DNA of 64,000 bases from Geodermatophilus tzadiensis (GTDB lineage Bacteria > Actinomycetota > Actinomycetes > Mycobacteriales > Geodermatophilaceae): positions 264,312 to 328,311 of the forward strand of contig NZ_PVTG01000004.1 of the NCBI RefSeq assembly GCF_003002915.1, in the 5' to 3' direction. Positions 1 through 8,565 of the stretch are shown piece after piece. The position numbers were made by a program, and so were the translations under genes. The notes beneath the pieces are model-generated. The model was not told the DNA's origin. It did no database searches and was given only the letters and a program-made list of their open reading frames with translations. Positions within the stretch are counted from its first letter, which is position 1; each line of letters starts with the position of its first letter.

Positions 1-618
1 CTGGGGGATCGTCGACCCGGACGGGTCCTCCTCGCCGCGCAGGCGGGCCTCGGCGCGCCCGGACAGCTCGTCCCACGTGAAGGCGCCGCTGCGGTAGGGC
101 AGCGCCTGGTCCTCGTGCGCGATGACGGCGGCGAGGAAGTAGCGGGACACGTGCTCGACCGGCACCGACTGCTGCACCGCGCCCTGCTCGTTGGCCAGCA
201 TGAACGCCGTCGTCGGCGGGTCGACCCAGCGCAGCGAGACCAGGACGAGCGCCTGCAGCACGAACGCGGCGAGCAGGACGCGGACGGCGCGGCGGCGCAG
301 CCGGCGGCCCCGCCCGCGCCCCGGCTCCTCCGGGCGCGGGACCTCGTCCTCGCGCCGTCGCGGGTCCGGACGGCGGAACCGGCCCGGGGACGCCGGTCCC
401 GGGCCGGCGGGCTCCGCCGGCGGCGCCGGTCGCCACCGCGGGGGCGGTGCGGCCCACGGGTCGGGCGGCGGTGGGCCCGCCGCGGGGTCGCCGTACGGCG
501 GGAACCGGTCGGCGTCGGCCGCCGGTCGCGCCAGGGGCCGGGTGGGCACCCGGTCGGTCCCCCGCCGACCGGGCGGCGGGTCGTCGGGCGGGCGGCGCCG
601 CCGCGGCGCGAAGGGCAT
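1..618 (-). CDS. mtgA: Monofunctional peptidoglycan glycosyltransferase (MtgA-like), C-terminus cut by window edge
   Basis: The 206 residues visible from the ATG at 616-618 show a Pro/Arg-rich cytoplasmic tail (1-110), one membrane segment (about 111-131) and the beginning of a GT51 domain. Family knowledge: GT51 enzymes polymerise lipid II, and the catalytic Glu lies in a motif EDxxFxxHxG followed by GGSTIxQQ. Here AVIAHEDQALPYRSG (catalytic-type Glu at 169) and GSTIPQ match that frame. However, the usual Phe and His of the first motif are Leu and Arg, and the Thr of STITQ is Pro. The motif order, spacing and membrane anchor support the family; full activity is less certain. The rest of the protein lies outside the window. 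Confidence 0.8.
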   Translation of the reverse strand, partial: MPFAPRRRRPPDDPPPGRRGTDRVPTRPLARPAADADRFPPYGDPAAGPPPPDPWAAPPPRWRPAPPAEPAGPGPASPGRFRRPDPRRREDEVPRPEEPGRGRGRRLRRRAVRVLLAAFVLQALVLVSLRWVDPPTTAFMLANEQGAVQQSVPVEHVSRYFLAAVIAHEDQALPYRSGAFTWDELSGRAEARLRGEEDPSGSTIPQ

Positions 619-792
619 GCGGTGCGTCCTCCCGTGACCTCCTGACCGGACCCCCAGGCTACCGGCGGATCACCGGCGGGCCGGTCACCCGGGACGTCCG
701 GCCGCGTCCGGGTGCGTTGCCGCCCCGCCGGCCCGGGCGTACGTTGCGCCGCACCCCGGGCCCCGCACCACCCGGGGAGGGGGAGGGCAGCG

Positions 793-2499
793 GTGGACGC
801 GTTCGACACCGACGTCCTCGTCGTCGGGGCGGGACCGACGGGCCTGACGCTGGCGTGCGAGCTGCGGCGGCGGGGCGTCGACTGCCGCGTCGTCGAGCGG
901 GCGGCAGGGTTCCACCACCGGTCCCGCGGCAAGGGCCTGCAGCCCCGCAGCCTCGAGGTCCTCGACGACCTCGGGGTCGTCGACGCCGCGCTGGCGCGGG
1001 GACGGCGGGGCAGCCACCTGCGCCTCTACGTCGGGAGCCGGCTGACCGCCGAGGTGCGGGTGCCCGCCCGTCCCCCCGCCCCGGGCGTGCCCCACCCCGA
1101 CCTGCTGGTCATCCCGCAGTGGGCCACCGAGGAGGTGCTCCGCGAGCGGCTGCGGTCCCTCGGCGGCGCGGTGGAGCTCGGGCGCGACCTGACCGCGCTC
1201 GAGCAGGACGGCGACGGCGTCACCGCGACGGTGACCGCCGTCGACGGCGCGGCGGCCACCCAGCGCGTCCGGGCGCGGTTCGTGGTCGCCTGCGACGGCG
1301 GGCACAGCGCCGTCCGGGACCTGGTGGGGCTGCGCATGGTGGGGACGGGCAGGCCCCAGCACTTCGTCCTCGGCGACGTGCGCGTCGACGGCCTCGAGCT
1401 CGGGGTGTCCTACGCCTGGTTCGACGGAGCGGACTACCTGGCCGCCGACCCGCTGTCCGGGGAGGGCGTGTGGCAGGTCCAGGCGAGTGTGCGGCCCGCC
1501 GCGGACGGCAGTCTCGAGCCGGCGTCCCTGGAGCTGCTCCAGCGGCTGTTCGACCAGCGCGGGCTGCCCGGGGTGCGGCTGCACGACGCCACCTGGCTGT
1601 CGGACTTCTCGCCCTGGGTGGCCCTGGTGCAGCGCTACCGGGTGGGCCGGGTGCTCCTCGCGGGGGACGCCGCGCACGTGCACAGCCCGGCCGGCGGACA
1701 GGGGATGAACACCGGCATCCAGGACGGGTACGGCCTCGGCTGGAAGCTCGCCCTGGTGCTCGCGGGCCGGGCGTCGGACCGGCTGCTCGACACCTACGAG
1801 GAGGAGCGCCTGCCGGTCGCCCGGGCGGTGCTGCGGGGCAGCGACGTCGGGCACAGCGCGGTGTTCTCCCCGTCACCGGTCGTGCGGCTGCTGCGCGAGC
1901 ACGTGCTCGCCCCGCTCCTGCAGGTGGGCGCCGTGCAGCGGGCGATCCTGGACCGGGCGGCCGAGCTCGGGGTCGGCTACCGCACCTCGAGCCTGGCCCG
2001 GGAGGACCGGGCGCCCCTGCACAGGAGCCGGGACGTCGGCCTGCTCGGGTGGCTGCGGTTCCGGCGGGGTCCGCACGCCGGCGACCGGGCACCCGACGCC
2101 CGCGGCCGCGGGGCCGACGGGCGGCCGCTGCGGCTGTTCGACCACTTCCGGGGACCCCACTGGTCGCTGCTGCTGTTCCCCGGGACGTCCGCGGACCGGG
2201 CGGAGTGCACCCGGCTGGCCGGTGTCGCGCGGCGGGTGGCGGCGGCGCTGGACGGCGAGGTGCGGCCCTGCCTCGTGCTGCCCCCCGGGACGCCGCCCGC
2301 GGACCCGGGGGTGGTGTCCTGCCACGACGTCGACGGCGAGGCGCACCGCCTCTACGGGGCCCGGGCCGGGGCGCTGTACCTGGTGCGGCCGGACGGCTAC
2401 GTCGGTCACCGTGCGCAGCCGGCCGGTGAGCGGGGTGTCCTCGAGTACCTGGCCGCCGTGTACGACGGCGCCGCGGTGCGCGTGCCGGAACCGCGGTGA
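793..2499 (+). CDS. FAD-dependent aromatic hydroxylase (PheA/TfdB-type monooxygenase)
   Basis: A 568-residue flavoprotein of the group A aromatic hydroxylase type (NAD(P)H- and O2-dependent ring hydroxylation, as in phenol or polyketide hydroxylases). The N-terminus carries the dinucleotide fold VLVVGAGPTGLTLACEL (about 7-23), and near residue 290 the FAD pyrophosphate motif GDAAHVHSPAGGQGMNTG is complete. The last ~150 residues form the thioredoxin-like tail usual in this family. The GTG at 793 was chosen because a strong GGGAGG lies just upstream and the Rossmann motif follows directly. The stop overlaps the start of the next gene (GTGA), so the two are probably co-translated. The substrate cannot be told from sequence. 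Confidence 0.88.
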   Translation: MDAFDTDVLVVGAGPTGLTLACELRRRGVDCRVVERAAGFHHRSRGKGLQPRSLEVLDDLGVVDAALARGRRGSHLRLYVGSRLTAEVRVPARPPAPGVPHPDLLVIPQWATEEVLRERLRSLGGAVELGRDLTALEQDGDGVTATVTAVDGAAATQRVRARFVVACDGGHSAVRDLVGLRMVGTGRPQHFVLGDVRVDGLELGVSYAWFDGADYLAADPLSGEGVWQVQASVRPAADGSLEPASLELLQRLFDQRGLPGVRLHDATWLSDFSPWVALVQRYRVGRVLLAGDAAHVHSPAGGQGMNTGIQDGYGLGWKLALVLAGRASDRLLDTYEEERLPVARAVLRGSDVGHSAVFSPSPVVRLLREHVLAPLLQVGAVQRAILDRAAELGVGYRTSSLAREDRAPLHRSRDVGLLGWLRFRRGPHAGDRAPDARGRGADGRPLRLFDHFRGPHWSLLLFPGTSADRAECTRLAGVARRVAAALDGEVRPCLVLPPGTPPADPGVVSCHDVDGEAHRLYGARAGALYLVRPDGYVGHRAQPAGERGVLEYLAAVYDGAAVRVPEPR

Positions 2500-3488
2500 G
2501 CGCGGTCCCGCAGGAAGGCGCCGCCGGCGTGCACGCCGTCGTGGGAGCCGGCGGAGCGACGGGCCGGCGGCTGGTCGCCCTCCTGCACGCCGCCGGGCAC
2601 CGCGTGCGGGCGGTCACCCGCGACGGCCGCGACGTCGGCACGCCGGGCGTGGAGACGGCGGCCGCGGACGCCGCCGACCCCGGGGGCCTGGCGGCGGCCT
2701 GCCGGGACGCCGCCACCGTCTACCACTGCGTCATGCCGGTGCTCGCCCGCTGGACCAGCCAGTTCCCCGTGGTCACCGACGCGCTGGTCGAGGCGGCGTC
2801 CCGGGTCGGGGCACGGCTGGTCTACGCCGACGACACGTGGATGTACGGGCGGGTCGACGGCCCGATGACCGAGGACACGCCGTGGCGGCCGGTGAGCGCC
2901 AAGGGCGTGCTCCGGGCGTGGCTCGCTGAGCGGGTCCTCGCCGCGGCCGCGGCCGGGCAGCTCCGGGCCGGTGTCGTCCGCGCGGGAGAGCTCTACGGGC
3001 CCGGCGTCCGGTCGCTGGTCGGCGCCAACGTGTTCCCCCCGGCGCTGCGGGGCTGGCCCGTGCAGTGGTTCGGGGACCCCGACCTGCCGCTGACCCCCAC
3101 CTTCATCGACGACTTCGCCGCGACCCTGGCCGCCGTCGGGACGCGGGACACCTCCGACGCCGGGGTCTGGCACGTGCCGCACCCCGGGGTGACCACCGGC
3201 CGGGCGCTGGCGGCCGAGGCCTGCCGTCAGGCGGGCACGAGGCTCCGGCTGGTGCGGCACGGCAGCGCGCGGGTGCGCCTGCTGGGTTCCGTCCTGCCGC
3301 TGGCCCGCGAGGGCGCCGAGATGGTGTACCAGTTCGAGCAGCCGTTCGTCGTCGACGGCACGGCGGCCGGACGGGCCTTCGGGCTGACCCCGACCCCGTA
3401 CGACGAGGGCGTGCGTCGCACGCTGGCCGCCGTGCGGGGTGCGGGGTGGGGGAGGGCCGGTCAGACGGTCTCGGGCACCCGCAGGTGA
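2496..3488 (+). CDS. NAD-dependent epimerase/dehydratase family protein (extended SDR)
   Basis: A 330-residue extended short-chain dehydrogenase/reductase. The nucleotide-binding loop AVVGAGGATGRRLVAL lies at residues 14-29. A YADDTWMYG stretch sits where extended SDRs carry their active-site region, but no clear YxxxK pair is visible, so it may be an atypical or binding-only member. It starts on a GTG that overlaps the TGA of the FAD hydroxylase by four bases, which implies translational coupling and a shared substrate or pathway. Its 3' end overlaps the convergent ABM gene by 28 bp. Confidence 0.82.
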   Translation: MSAVPQEGAAGVHAVVGAGGATGRRLVALLHAAGHRVRAVTRDGRDVGTPGVETAAADAADPGGLAAACRDAATVYHCVMPVLARWTSQFPVVTDALVEAASRVGARLVYADDTWMYGRVDGPMTEDTPWRPVSAKGVLRAWLAERVLAAAAAGQLRAGVVRAGELYGPGVRSLVGANVFPPALRGWPVQWFGDPDLPLTPTFIDDFAATLAAVGTRDTSDAGVWHVPHPGVTTGRALAAEACRQAGTRLRLVRHGSARVRLLGSVLPLAREGAEMVYQFEQPFVVDGTAAGRAFGLTPTPYDEGVRRTLAAVRGAGWGRAGQTVSGTRR

Positions 3489-4087
3489 GCGAGGACCAGG
3501 TCCATCTCGGCGACGTCGAGGACGTCGATGCCCATGATCCGCACCCCCTCGTCCCGGAGCATGCGCGCCTGCTCGCGCGTCTGCTCGAGGTGCTCGCGGC
3601 CGTCGTAGACGACCGTGCCGACGGCGCGCCCGTCCTCCCGGTCGATGAGGAGGCTGCAGCTGCAGAACCCGGGCATCTCCTGGATCCGCGGCAGCAGGCT
3701 GGTGCGGTACATGTCCAGCAGCTGGTCGGCCCGGCCCGGGTCGCCGCGGCTCCAGGTGACCCGCGCGCAGGCGCCGTCCCCGGTGGGGTGCTCGCGGTGC
3801 AGGACGGCGACCTCCCACTCCCGCACCTCGAGGTCGTCGTCGGCACCGAAGCTGTCGATGAGGTGCCGGCGCATCGGGTGGACGCGGTCCGCGCTGGCCT
3901 GCATCGCCTCCCGGTCGGCCCACGCCGACGTCACGATGCACCGGCCGGTCTCGTGGTCGCACATCATGGACAGGCCGGTGCAGCCGTCCATGTCCCGCAT
4001 CGCCGGCCACACCTCGTCCCGCACGTAGGCGATGGCGTCGTCGAGCGAGCCGGGGTTGCCGCGGATGGTGGTGGATCGGGCGTACAC
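3461..4087 (-). CDS. Antibiotic biosynthesis monooxygenase (ABM)-like protein, probably two tandem ABM folds
   Basis: A 208-residue protein from the GTG at 4087, preceded by GAGAGGAGGGCGAC. It contains two alpha+beta halves typical of dimeric ferredoxin-like ABM domains: residues 1-110 (..DDAIAYVRDEVWPAMRDMDGCTGLSMM..SAWADREAMQASADRV) and 120-208 (..VTWSRGDPGRADQLLDMYRTSLLPRIQEMPGFCSCSLL). Members act as cofactor-free oxygenases or heme/quinone-binding proteins, or have unknown roles. It converges on the FAD hydroxylase/SDR pair with a 28-bp tail-to-tail overlap, so antisense transcripts are expected. Placement next to a hydroxylase fits a tailoring role, but that is inference. Confidence 0.75.
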   Translation of the reverse strand: MYARSTTIRGNPGSLDDAIAYVRDEVWPAMRDMDGCTGLSMMCDHETGRCIVTSAWADREAMQASADRVHPMRRHLIDSFGADDDLEVREWEVAVLHREHPTGDGACARVTWSRGDPGRADQLLDMYRTSLLPRIQEMPGFCSCSLLIDREDGRAVGTVVYDGREHLEQTREQARMLRDEGVRIMGIDVLDVAEMDLVLAHLRVPETV

Positions 4088-4217
4088 GTCGCCCTCCTCT
4101 CGGACCGGCGGCGACGCCCCTGCGGCGACGCCGCGCGGTCGAGGGTCCTCCCGTGCCGGACGGCGGACAACGGGTCCCCGCGCGGGCCGCCGTCGGCGCA
4201 CGCCTCCCCGGGCGGCC

Positions 4218-4223
4218 TAGGCT
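4218..4223 (+). promoter_or_regulatory. Candidate -10 box (TAGGCT) for leaderless MFS gene
   Basis: TAGGCT lies exactly six bases before the GTG at 4230, which places the transcription start on the start codon. No good ribosome binding site precedes that GTG. The same arrangement recurs at several other starts in the window, and leaderless mRNAs are common in actinobacteria. No convincing -35 element was found. Confidence 0.45.
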
Positions 4224-4229
4224 GCGCCG

Positions 4230-5453
4230 GTGCGTCCCCTCCGTGCCCGCCGGCCGGAGGAGAGGAGTGCGGCGGGGCCGCGGGTCCTCATCCCGCTCCT
4301 GGTGCTGGCCGCCGCCGTCGCGCAGGGCTTCGGGCGCTTCGGCTACGCGCTGCTGCTGCCCGCGGTCGACGCCGACCTGGTGCACTCCTACGCCGTCGCC
4401 GGGCTGATCGGCACGCTGAACCTCACCGCCTACCTGGTCGGGACCCTGGTGGTCAGCCTCACCGCCGAGCGCCTGGCGCCGGCGACCTCCGTGCGGGTGG
4501 GCCTGCTGCTCACCACGGCCGGGCTGACGGTCCTCGCGCTGGCGCCCGCGGTGCCGGTGCTGGTGGCGGGCATGGTGCTGGCCGGCTTCGGCGGCGCCCT
4601 GATCTGGGTGCCGGCCCCGGGCATCGCCGGGGCGGCCGTGCCCGTCTCCCGCCGCGGCCTGGCCATCGGGATCACCGGCAGCGGCGTGGGGGTGGGCGTG
4701 GTGGCGAGCAGCGCCCTGACCGCGCTGGTCCACGCCGTCGCCGGCCCCGGCGCGTGGCGCCCGGTGTGGGCCGTCGAGGCGGTGCTGGCCGCCGTGGTCG
4801 CGCTCGCGGCGCTGCGGTGGCTGCGGCCGCCGGTCACCCCGGTCGCGGGGCGGGTCCGCGTCTCGGCGCTGCGCGCGGTGCCCGGCTGGGTCGGCTCGAT
4901 GCTGTCCTACGGCGGGTACGGCCTGGCGATCGCCGTCTACATGACCTTCCTGGTCGCCGCCTACCAGGACGACGCCGGGTTCGGGTCCGGTCACGCCTCC
5001 GCGGTCTTCGCCCTCGTCGGTGTGTGCATCACCGCCGGCGGTGTGCTGGTGGGCCGGTGGTCGGACAGCGTGGGGCGGCGGGCGGCCATGACCTGGACCT
5101 ACGTCGGGATGACGGGCGCGATCCTGCTCGTGCCGGTGGGGGCCGAGCCCTGGGCGGTGCTGTCCGCGGTGGTCTTCGGCCTGGCGCTGTCCGGGGCCCC
5201 GGCCGTGCTCGCCGCCCACCTCTCCGACACCCTCGACCCCCGCCGGTTCGCCGCGGCCTTCGGCGCGGTCACCCTCGTCTTCGGGCTGGCCCAGCTGGTG
5301 GGCCCGCAGCTGGGCGGCTGGATCGCCGACCGGACCGGCAGCTTCACGATGGCGTTCCTGGTCGCCGCCGGTGCGTCGCTCGCGGCCGCGGTCGCGTCGG
5401 CCACCCTGCCGCGGCGCGGCGCCGCGCGCGCCCCCGCCCCGAAGGCGTCCTGA
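4230..5453 (+). CDS. MFS transporter, YbfB/YjiJ-like
   Basis: A 407-residue major facilitator protein with about 12 hydrophobic segments. The first membrane helix carries the GFGRFGYALLLPAV motif typical of YbfB/YjiJ-type MFS proteins. The repeat midpoint near residue 210 is followed by a second six-helix bundle containing LVGRWSDSVGRRAAM, the conserved cytoplasmic loop 8-9 (motif A-like). Family knowledge: such carriers export small organic molecules, often drugs or metabolites, with protons. It is divergent from the ABM gene (143 bp between) and convergent with the NRDE gene (17 bp). Transport of a product of the neighbouring hydroxylase is possible but not shown. Confidence 0.85.
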   Translation: MRPLRARRPEERSAAGPRVLIPLLVLAAAVAQGFGRFGYALLLPAVDADLVHSYAVAGLIGTLNLTAYLVGTLVVSLTAERLAPATSVRVGLLLTTAGLTVLALAPAVPVLVAGMVLAGFGGALIWVPAPGIAGAAVPVSRRGLAIGITGSGVGVGVVASSALTALVHAVAGPGAWRPVWAVEAVLAAVVALAALRWLRPPVTPVAGRVRVSALRAVPGWVGSMLSYGGYGLAIAVYMTFLVAAYQDDAGFGSGHASAVFALVGVCITAGGVLVGRWSDSVGRRAAMTWTYVGMTGAILLVPVGAEPWAVLSAVVFGLALSGAPAVLAAHLSDTLDPRRFAAAFGAVTLVFGLAQLVGPQLGGWIADRTGSFTMAFLVAAGASLAAAVASATLPRRGAARAPAPKAS

Positions 5454-5470
5454 CCCGAGCGGACCCGGGA

Positions 5471-6157
5471 TCAGCCGGCGGTGAGGGTGTCCCAGGGGCG
5501 TCCCGTCCAGGGCTCCCGGCTCCAGCTCAGCCGGAGCCGGCCGGGGGCGGCCTCGACCAGCTGGCCGAAGACGGTCGCGAACACCCGGCCGTCCTCCGCG
5601 TGCCGCACCACGAGGGCGCCCGGGTCGTCCCGCGGCGGCTCGGCCCGCACCAGGCGGCGCCACCCCTCGGGCGGGTCGGCCGCCCGGAAGGCCTCCAGGT
5701 ACCGCTCGGTCTTGCGGTCCTCGGGGCCTCCGGAGGTCACCATCACGGTGCCCTCGGGGTGCACGGTCTCCCGCAGCCGCTCGCCGTCGGAGTCCCAGGT
5801 GACGAGACGGTCGGGCGTCGCCAGCACGAGCAGGAAGCTCGCCATCCCCGCGACGTCGACGTGGTCGCGCCAGCCCGTGCCGTGGGTGACGGCCAGCAGC
5901 GGCAGCACCCCCCGGCTCGCCGCCCCGGGGTCGGCCGCCGGCTTCTGCGGCCGGTTGAGCACCAGCGCGGTCGCCCCGGTGCCGACCCGGGTGGCGCACC
6001 AGGTGCCCCCGGCGAGGCGGTCCCGGCCCGCGACCACGTCGGGGCGGTCGGGCCACCAGCGACCGGGGTCGTCGAAGGGGCGGGTGGTCAGCTCGTCGCG
6101 CAGGGCGAGGAGCCGGACGGGCCGGCCCGGCGACCAGCGGACGACGACGGTGCACAC
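5471..6157 (-). CDS. NRDE family protein (TANGO2-like)
   Basis: A 228-residue protein beginning V/M-C-T-V-V-V-R-W; the Cys at position 2 is the conserved residue of the NRDE (TANGO2) family. The family motif NRDE appears as LRDE in LLALRDELTTRP, with the downstream Arg-Pro kept. A central GGTWCATRVGTGATALVLNR block and the C-terminal REPW segment complete the fold. GTG at 6157 was chosen because it puts Cys at position 2. The biochemical role is unsettled in the literature (links to heme handling and Golgi/ER organisation in eukaryotes); nothing here narrows it. It runs convergent to the MFS gene. Confidence 0.82.
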   Translation of the reverse strand: MCTVVVRWSPGRPVRLLALRDELTTRPFDDPGRWWPDRPDVVAGRDRLAGGTWCATRVGTGATALVLNRPQKPAADPGAASRGVLPLLAVTHGTGWRDHVDVAGMASFLLVLATPDRLVTWDSDGERLRETVHPEGTVMVTSGGPEDRKTERYLEAFRAADPPEGWRRLVRAEPPRDDPGALVVRHAEDGRVFATVFGQLVEAAPGRLRLSWSREPWTGRPWDTLTAG

Positions 6158-6407
6158 ACCGGCATCCTCCCGCGACGCGCGGGGCGACCCGCACCGCCGG
6201 TCGGACGGGCTCGGCGGGAATGCGGCACCCTGTAGGGCGTTGACACACCGAGGTGCCGAGCGCGCCGGCGGCGTCGAGTCCTGGGCTCCGCGGGCCGGCC
6301 GATCGCCCGGGCACCGGGTACGCCCCGCGGGACGACCGTCGTCCCGCCGCCGGGCCGTGCCGGCACGCCGCCGCGGCGACCGCGCGCGGCACGCAGAGGA
6401 GGAGTTC

Positions 6408-8549
6408 GTGGCTCGACCAGGCCGGCGCCAGACGGGCGCTCGCCGCACCACCCCGCGGCGGGACCGGCGGGGGCGCCCCGACGGCGACCTCGTCGCGGCC
6501 CTCGCCCGGGCCGCCCGCGAGGTCGAGGCGGCCGCCCAGCGCGGCCGCGTCACGCCGTCGGTGCGCACCCGGTTCCAGGCCGTCGCCCTGCTGCTGCGGG
6601 AGGAGCGCGCCCGCGTGCAGGCGGCGGCCGACGGCTCCCGCGCCGAGCAGCTCAAGCGCCTGGACGGCGTCGCGACGATCCTCGCGACGACCGCCGTCCG
6701 GGACGCCGGGCTGCTCGCGCTGCTCGGCGACGACGCCGTCGTCTCCGACGCCGCCCGCTCGCTGCGGCGGGAGATGCTGCGTGACCTCGGCGTCGAGCCG
6801 GCGCCCGAGGAGGCCGCGCCGGTGCAGCCCGAGGCCGTGCCCGCCGGCCCCGACCGGCGGGTCGTGCCGCAGTCGGTGGTCTCCCGGCAGCTGGCCAACC
6901 CCTTCCTCGCCCCCGACTTCTCCGCGCTCCCGCAGCGGCCGGCCCGTCCGCGCCGGCTGGCCGGCTGGGAGCTGCTCGGCCCGCTGCTGACCTCGTTCGA
7001 GCGCGCCGGGAGCGGGGCCCCGGCGTGCATGGCGCTCCCGGCGCCGACCGACCGGTTCACCCCGGCGGGCTCCGAGCTGATGCCGCACCAGGGGCAGGTC
7101 GTCGCCGCGGCCGCGGCCGGCCACCGGACCTTCCTGCTCGCCGACGAGCCGGGCCTGGGCAAGACGGCGCAGGCGCTGCTCGCCGCGGAGGCGGCGGGCG
7201 CCCACCCGCTGCTCGTCGTCGTGCCGAACGTCGTCAAGACCAACTGGGCGCGGGAGGCGGCCCGCTGGACGCCGCACCGCCGGGCCACCGTGGTGCAGGG
7301 CGACGGCGAGACGGTCGACGGCTTCGCCGACGTCGTCGTCGTCAACTACGAGGTGCTCGACCGGCACGTGGGCTGGCTCGGCGACTTCGGGTTCCGCGGG
7401 ATCGTGGTGGACGAGGCCCACTTCATCAAGAACAAGGGCTCGCAGCGCTCCCGGCACGTCCTCGAGCTGTCCGCGCGGCTGCGGTCGCTCGGCCGGCGGC
7501 CGCTGCTCATGGCGCTGACCGGCACCCCGCTGATCAACGACGTCGAGGACTTCCGGGCCATCTGGCAGTTCCTCGGCTGGACCGACGACGACGCGCCCCT
7601 CGGCGAGCTGCTGGACGCTCTGGAGGACACCGGCCTCACGCCCGCCGACCGGGGCTTCTCCGCCGCGGCGCGGCAGTGCGTGATCGACCTCGGCATCGTG
7701 CGCCGCCGCAAGGCCGACGTCGCCGCCGACATCCCGGCCCGCCGCATCGCCGACCTCCCCGTCGAGCTCGACGGGCCGGTCGGGCGGTCGATCCGCGCGG
7801 CCGAGCGGGACCTCGTGCGCCGGATGGTCGCCCAGTACGAGACGGCGCTGGCGGCCCGGTCGTCCGGCACCGCCACCGAGGTCGAGGGGATCGACGCCGA
7901 GCTGGTGCGCCGGGTGGCCCGCTCGGAGCTGAAGGACGCGGCCGCCTCGACCGGCGAGAACGTGTTCGCCACCATGCGGCGCATCGGCCGGGCGAAGGCC
8001 GGGCTGGCCGCGGACTACGCCGCGCAGCTGGCGCGCAGCGCCGGCAAGGTCGTCTTCTTCGCCAAGCACGTCGACGTGATGGACGCCGCCGAGGAGGCCC
8101 TCGCCCGGCAGGGCGTGCGTTTCTCCTCGATCCGCGGCGACCAGACACCCAAGGTGCGGCAGGCCAACGTCGACGCGTTCACCTCCGACCCGGACGTGGC
8201 CGTCGCGGTGTGCTCGCTGACCGCGGCCGGCGTCGGCCTCAACCTGCAGGTCGCCTCCAACGTGGTGCTGGCCGAGCTGTCCTGGACCGACGCCGAGCAG
8301 ACCCAGGCCATCGACCGCAGCCACCGCATCGGGCAGACCGAGCCGGTCACCGCGTGGCGGATCATCGCCGCGCAGACGATCGACGCCCGGGTCGCCGAGC
8401 TCGTCGACAGCAAGGCCGGCCTCGCCGCCCGGGCGCTCGACGGCTCGGACGAGCCGGCCGGCGCGCCGAACGACGTGCAGGTCGAGGTGCTGGTCGCCCT
8501 GCTCACCGACGCGCTGCGGGAGGCGGCCGGGGAGATCGCGGCCGTCTGA
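6408..8549 (+). CDS. SNF2-family DEAD/DEAH-box ATPase/helicase
   Basis: A 713-residue SF2 ATPase from the GTG at 6408, preceded by AGGAGGAG. Residues 1-190 form an Arg/Ala-rich region with helical character and no recognised domain. The RecA-like core follows: motif I DEPGLGKT (246-253), motif II DEAH (335-338) within VVDEAHFIKNKG, motif III ALTGTPLIND, a second RecA lobe with KVVFFAKHVDVMDAAEEAL, and the SNF2 hallmark SHRIGQT (from 638). Family knowledge: such proteins translocate on duplex DNA and remodel protein-DNA complexes. No nuclease, methylase or PLD partner lies beside it, so there is no evidence for a restriction or defence role. Confidence 0.88.
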   Translation: MARPGRRQTGARRTTPRRDRRGRPDGDLVAALARAAREVEAAAQRGRVTPSVRTRFQAVALLLREERARVQAAADGSRAEQLKRLDGVATILATTAVRDAGLLALLGDDAVVSDAARSLRREMLRDLGVEPAPEEAAPVQPEAVPAGPDRRVVPQSVVSRQLANPFLAPDFSALPQRPARPRRLAGWELLGPLLTSFERAGSGAPACMALPAPTDRFTPAGSELMPHQGQVVAAAAAGHRTFLLADEPGLGKTAQALLAAEAAGAHPLLVVVPNVVKTNWAREAARWTPHRRATVVQGDGETVDGFADVVVVNYEVLDRHVGWLGDFGFRGIVVDEAHFIKNKGSQRSRHVLELSARLRSLGRRPLLMALTGTPLINDVEDFRAIWQFLGWTDDDAPLGELLDALEDTGLTPADRGFSAAARQCVIDLGIVRRRKADVAADIPARRIADLPVELDGPVGRSIRAAERDLVRRMVAQYETALAARSSGTATEVEGIDAELVRRVARSELKDAAASTGENVFATMRRIGRAKAGLAADYAAQLARSAGKVVFFAKHVDVMDAAEEALARQGVRFSSIRGDQTPKVRQANVDAFTSDPDVAVAVCSLTAAGVGLNLQVASNVVLAELSWTDAEQTQAIDRSHRIGQTEPVTAWRIIAAQTIDARVAELVDSKAGLAARALDGSDEPAGAPNDVQVEVLVALLTDALREAAGEIAAV

Positions 8550-8565
8550 CCGGGCCGGACCGTCC

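Noticed and set aside
2406..8324. A 1972-residue open frame on the minus strand
   Set aside because: It runs antisense through the well-supported FAD hydroxylase, SDR, MFS and helicase genes and reads as low-complexity Arg/Gly/Pro sequence; it is a by-product of high GC.
6408..8549. SNF2 helicase as part of a defence island (for example DISARM- or BREX-like)
   Set aside because: No methyltransferase, nuclease, PLD or other defence genes are adjacent; the neighbours are metabolic.
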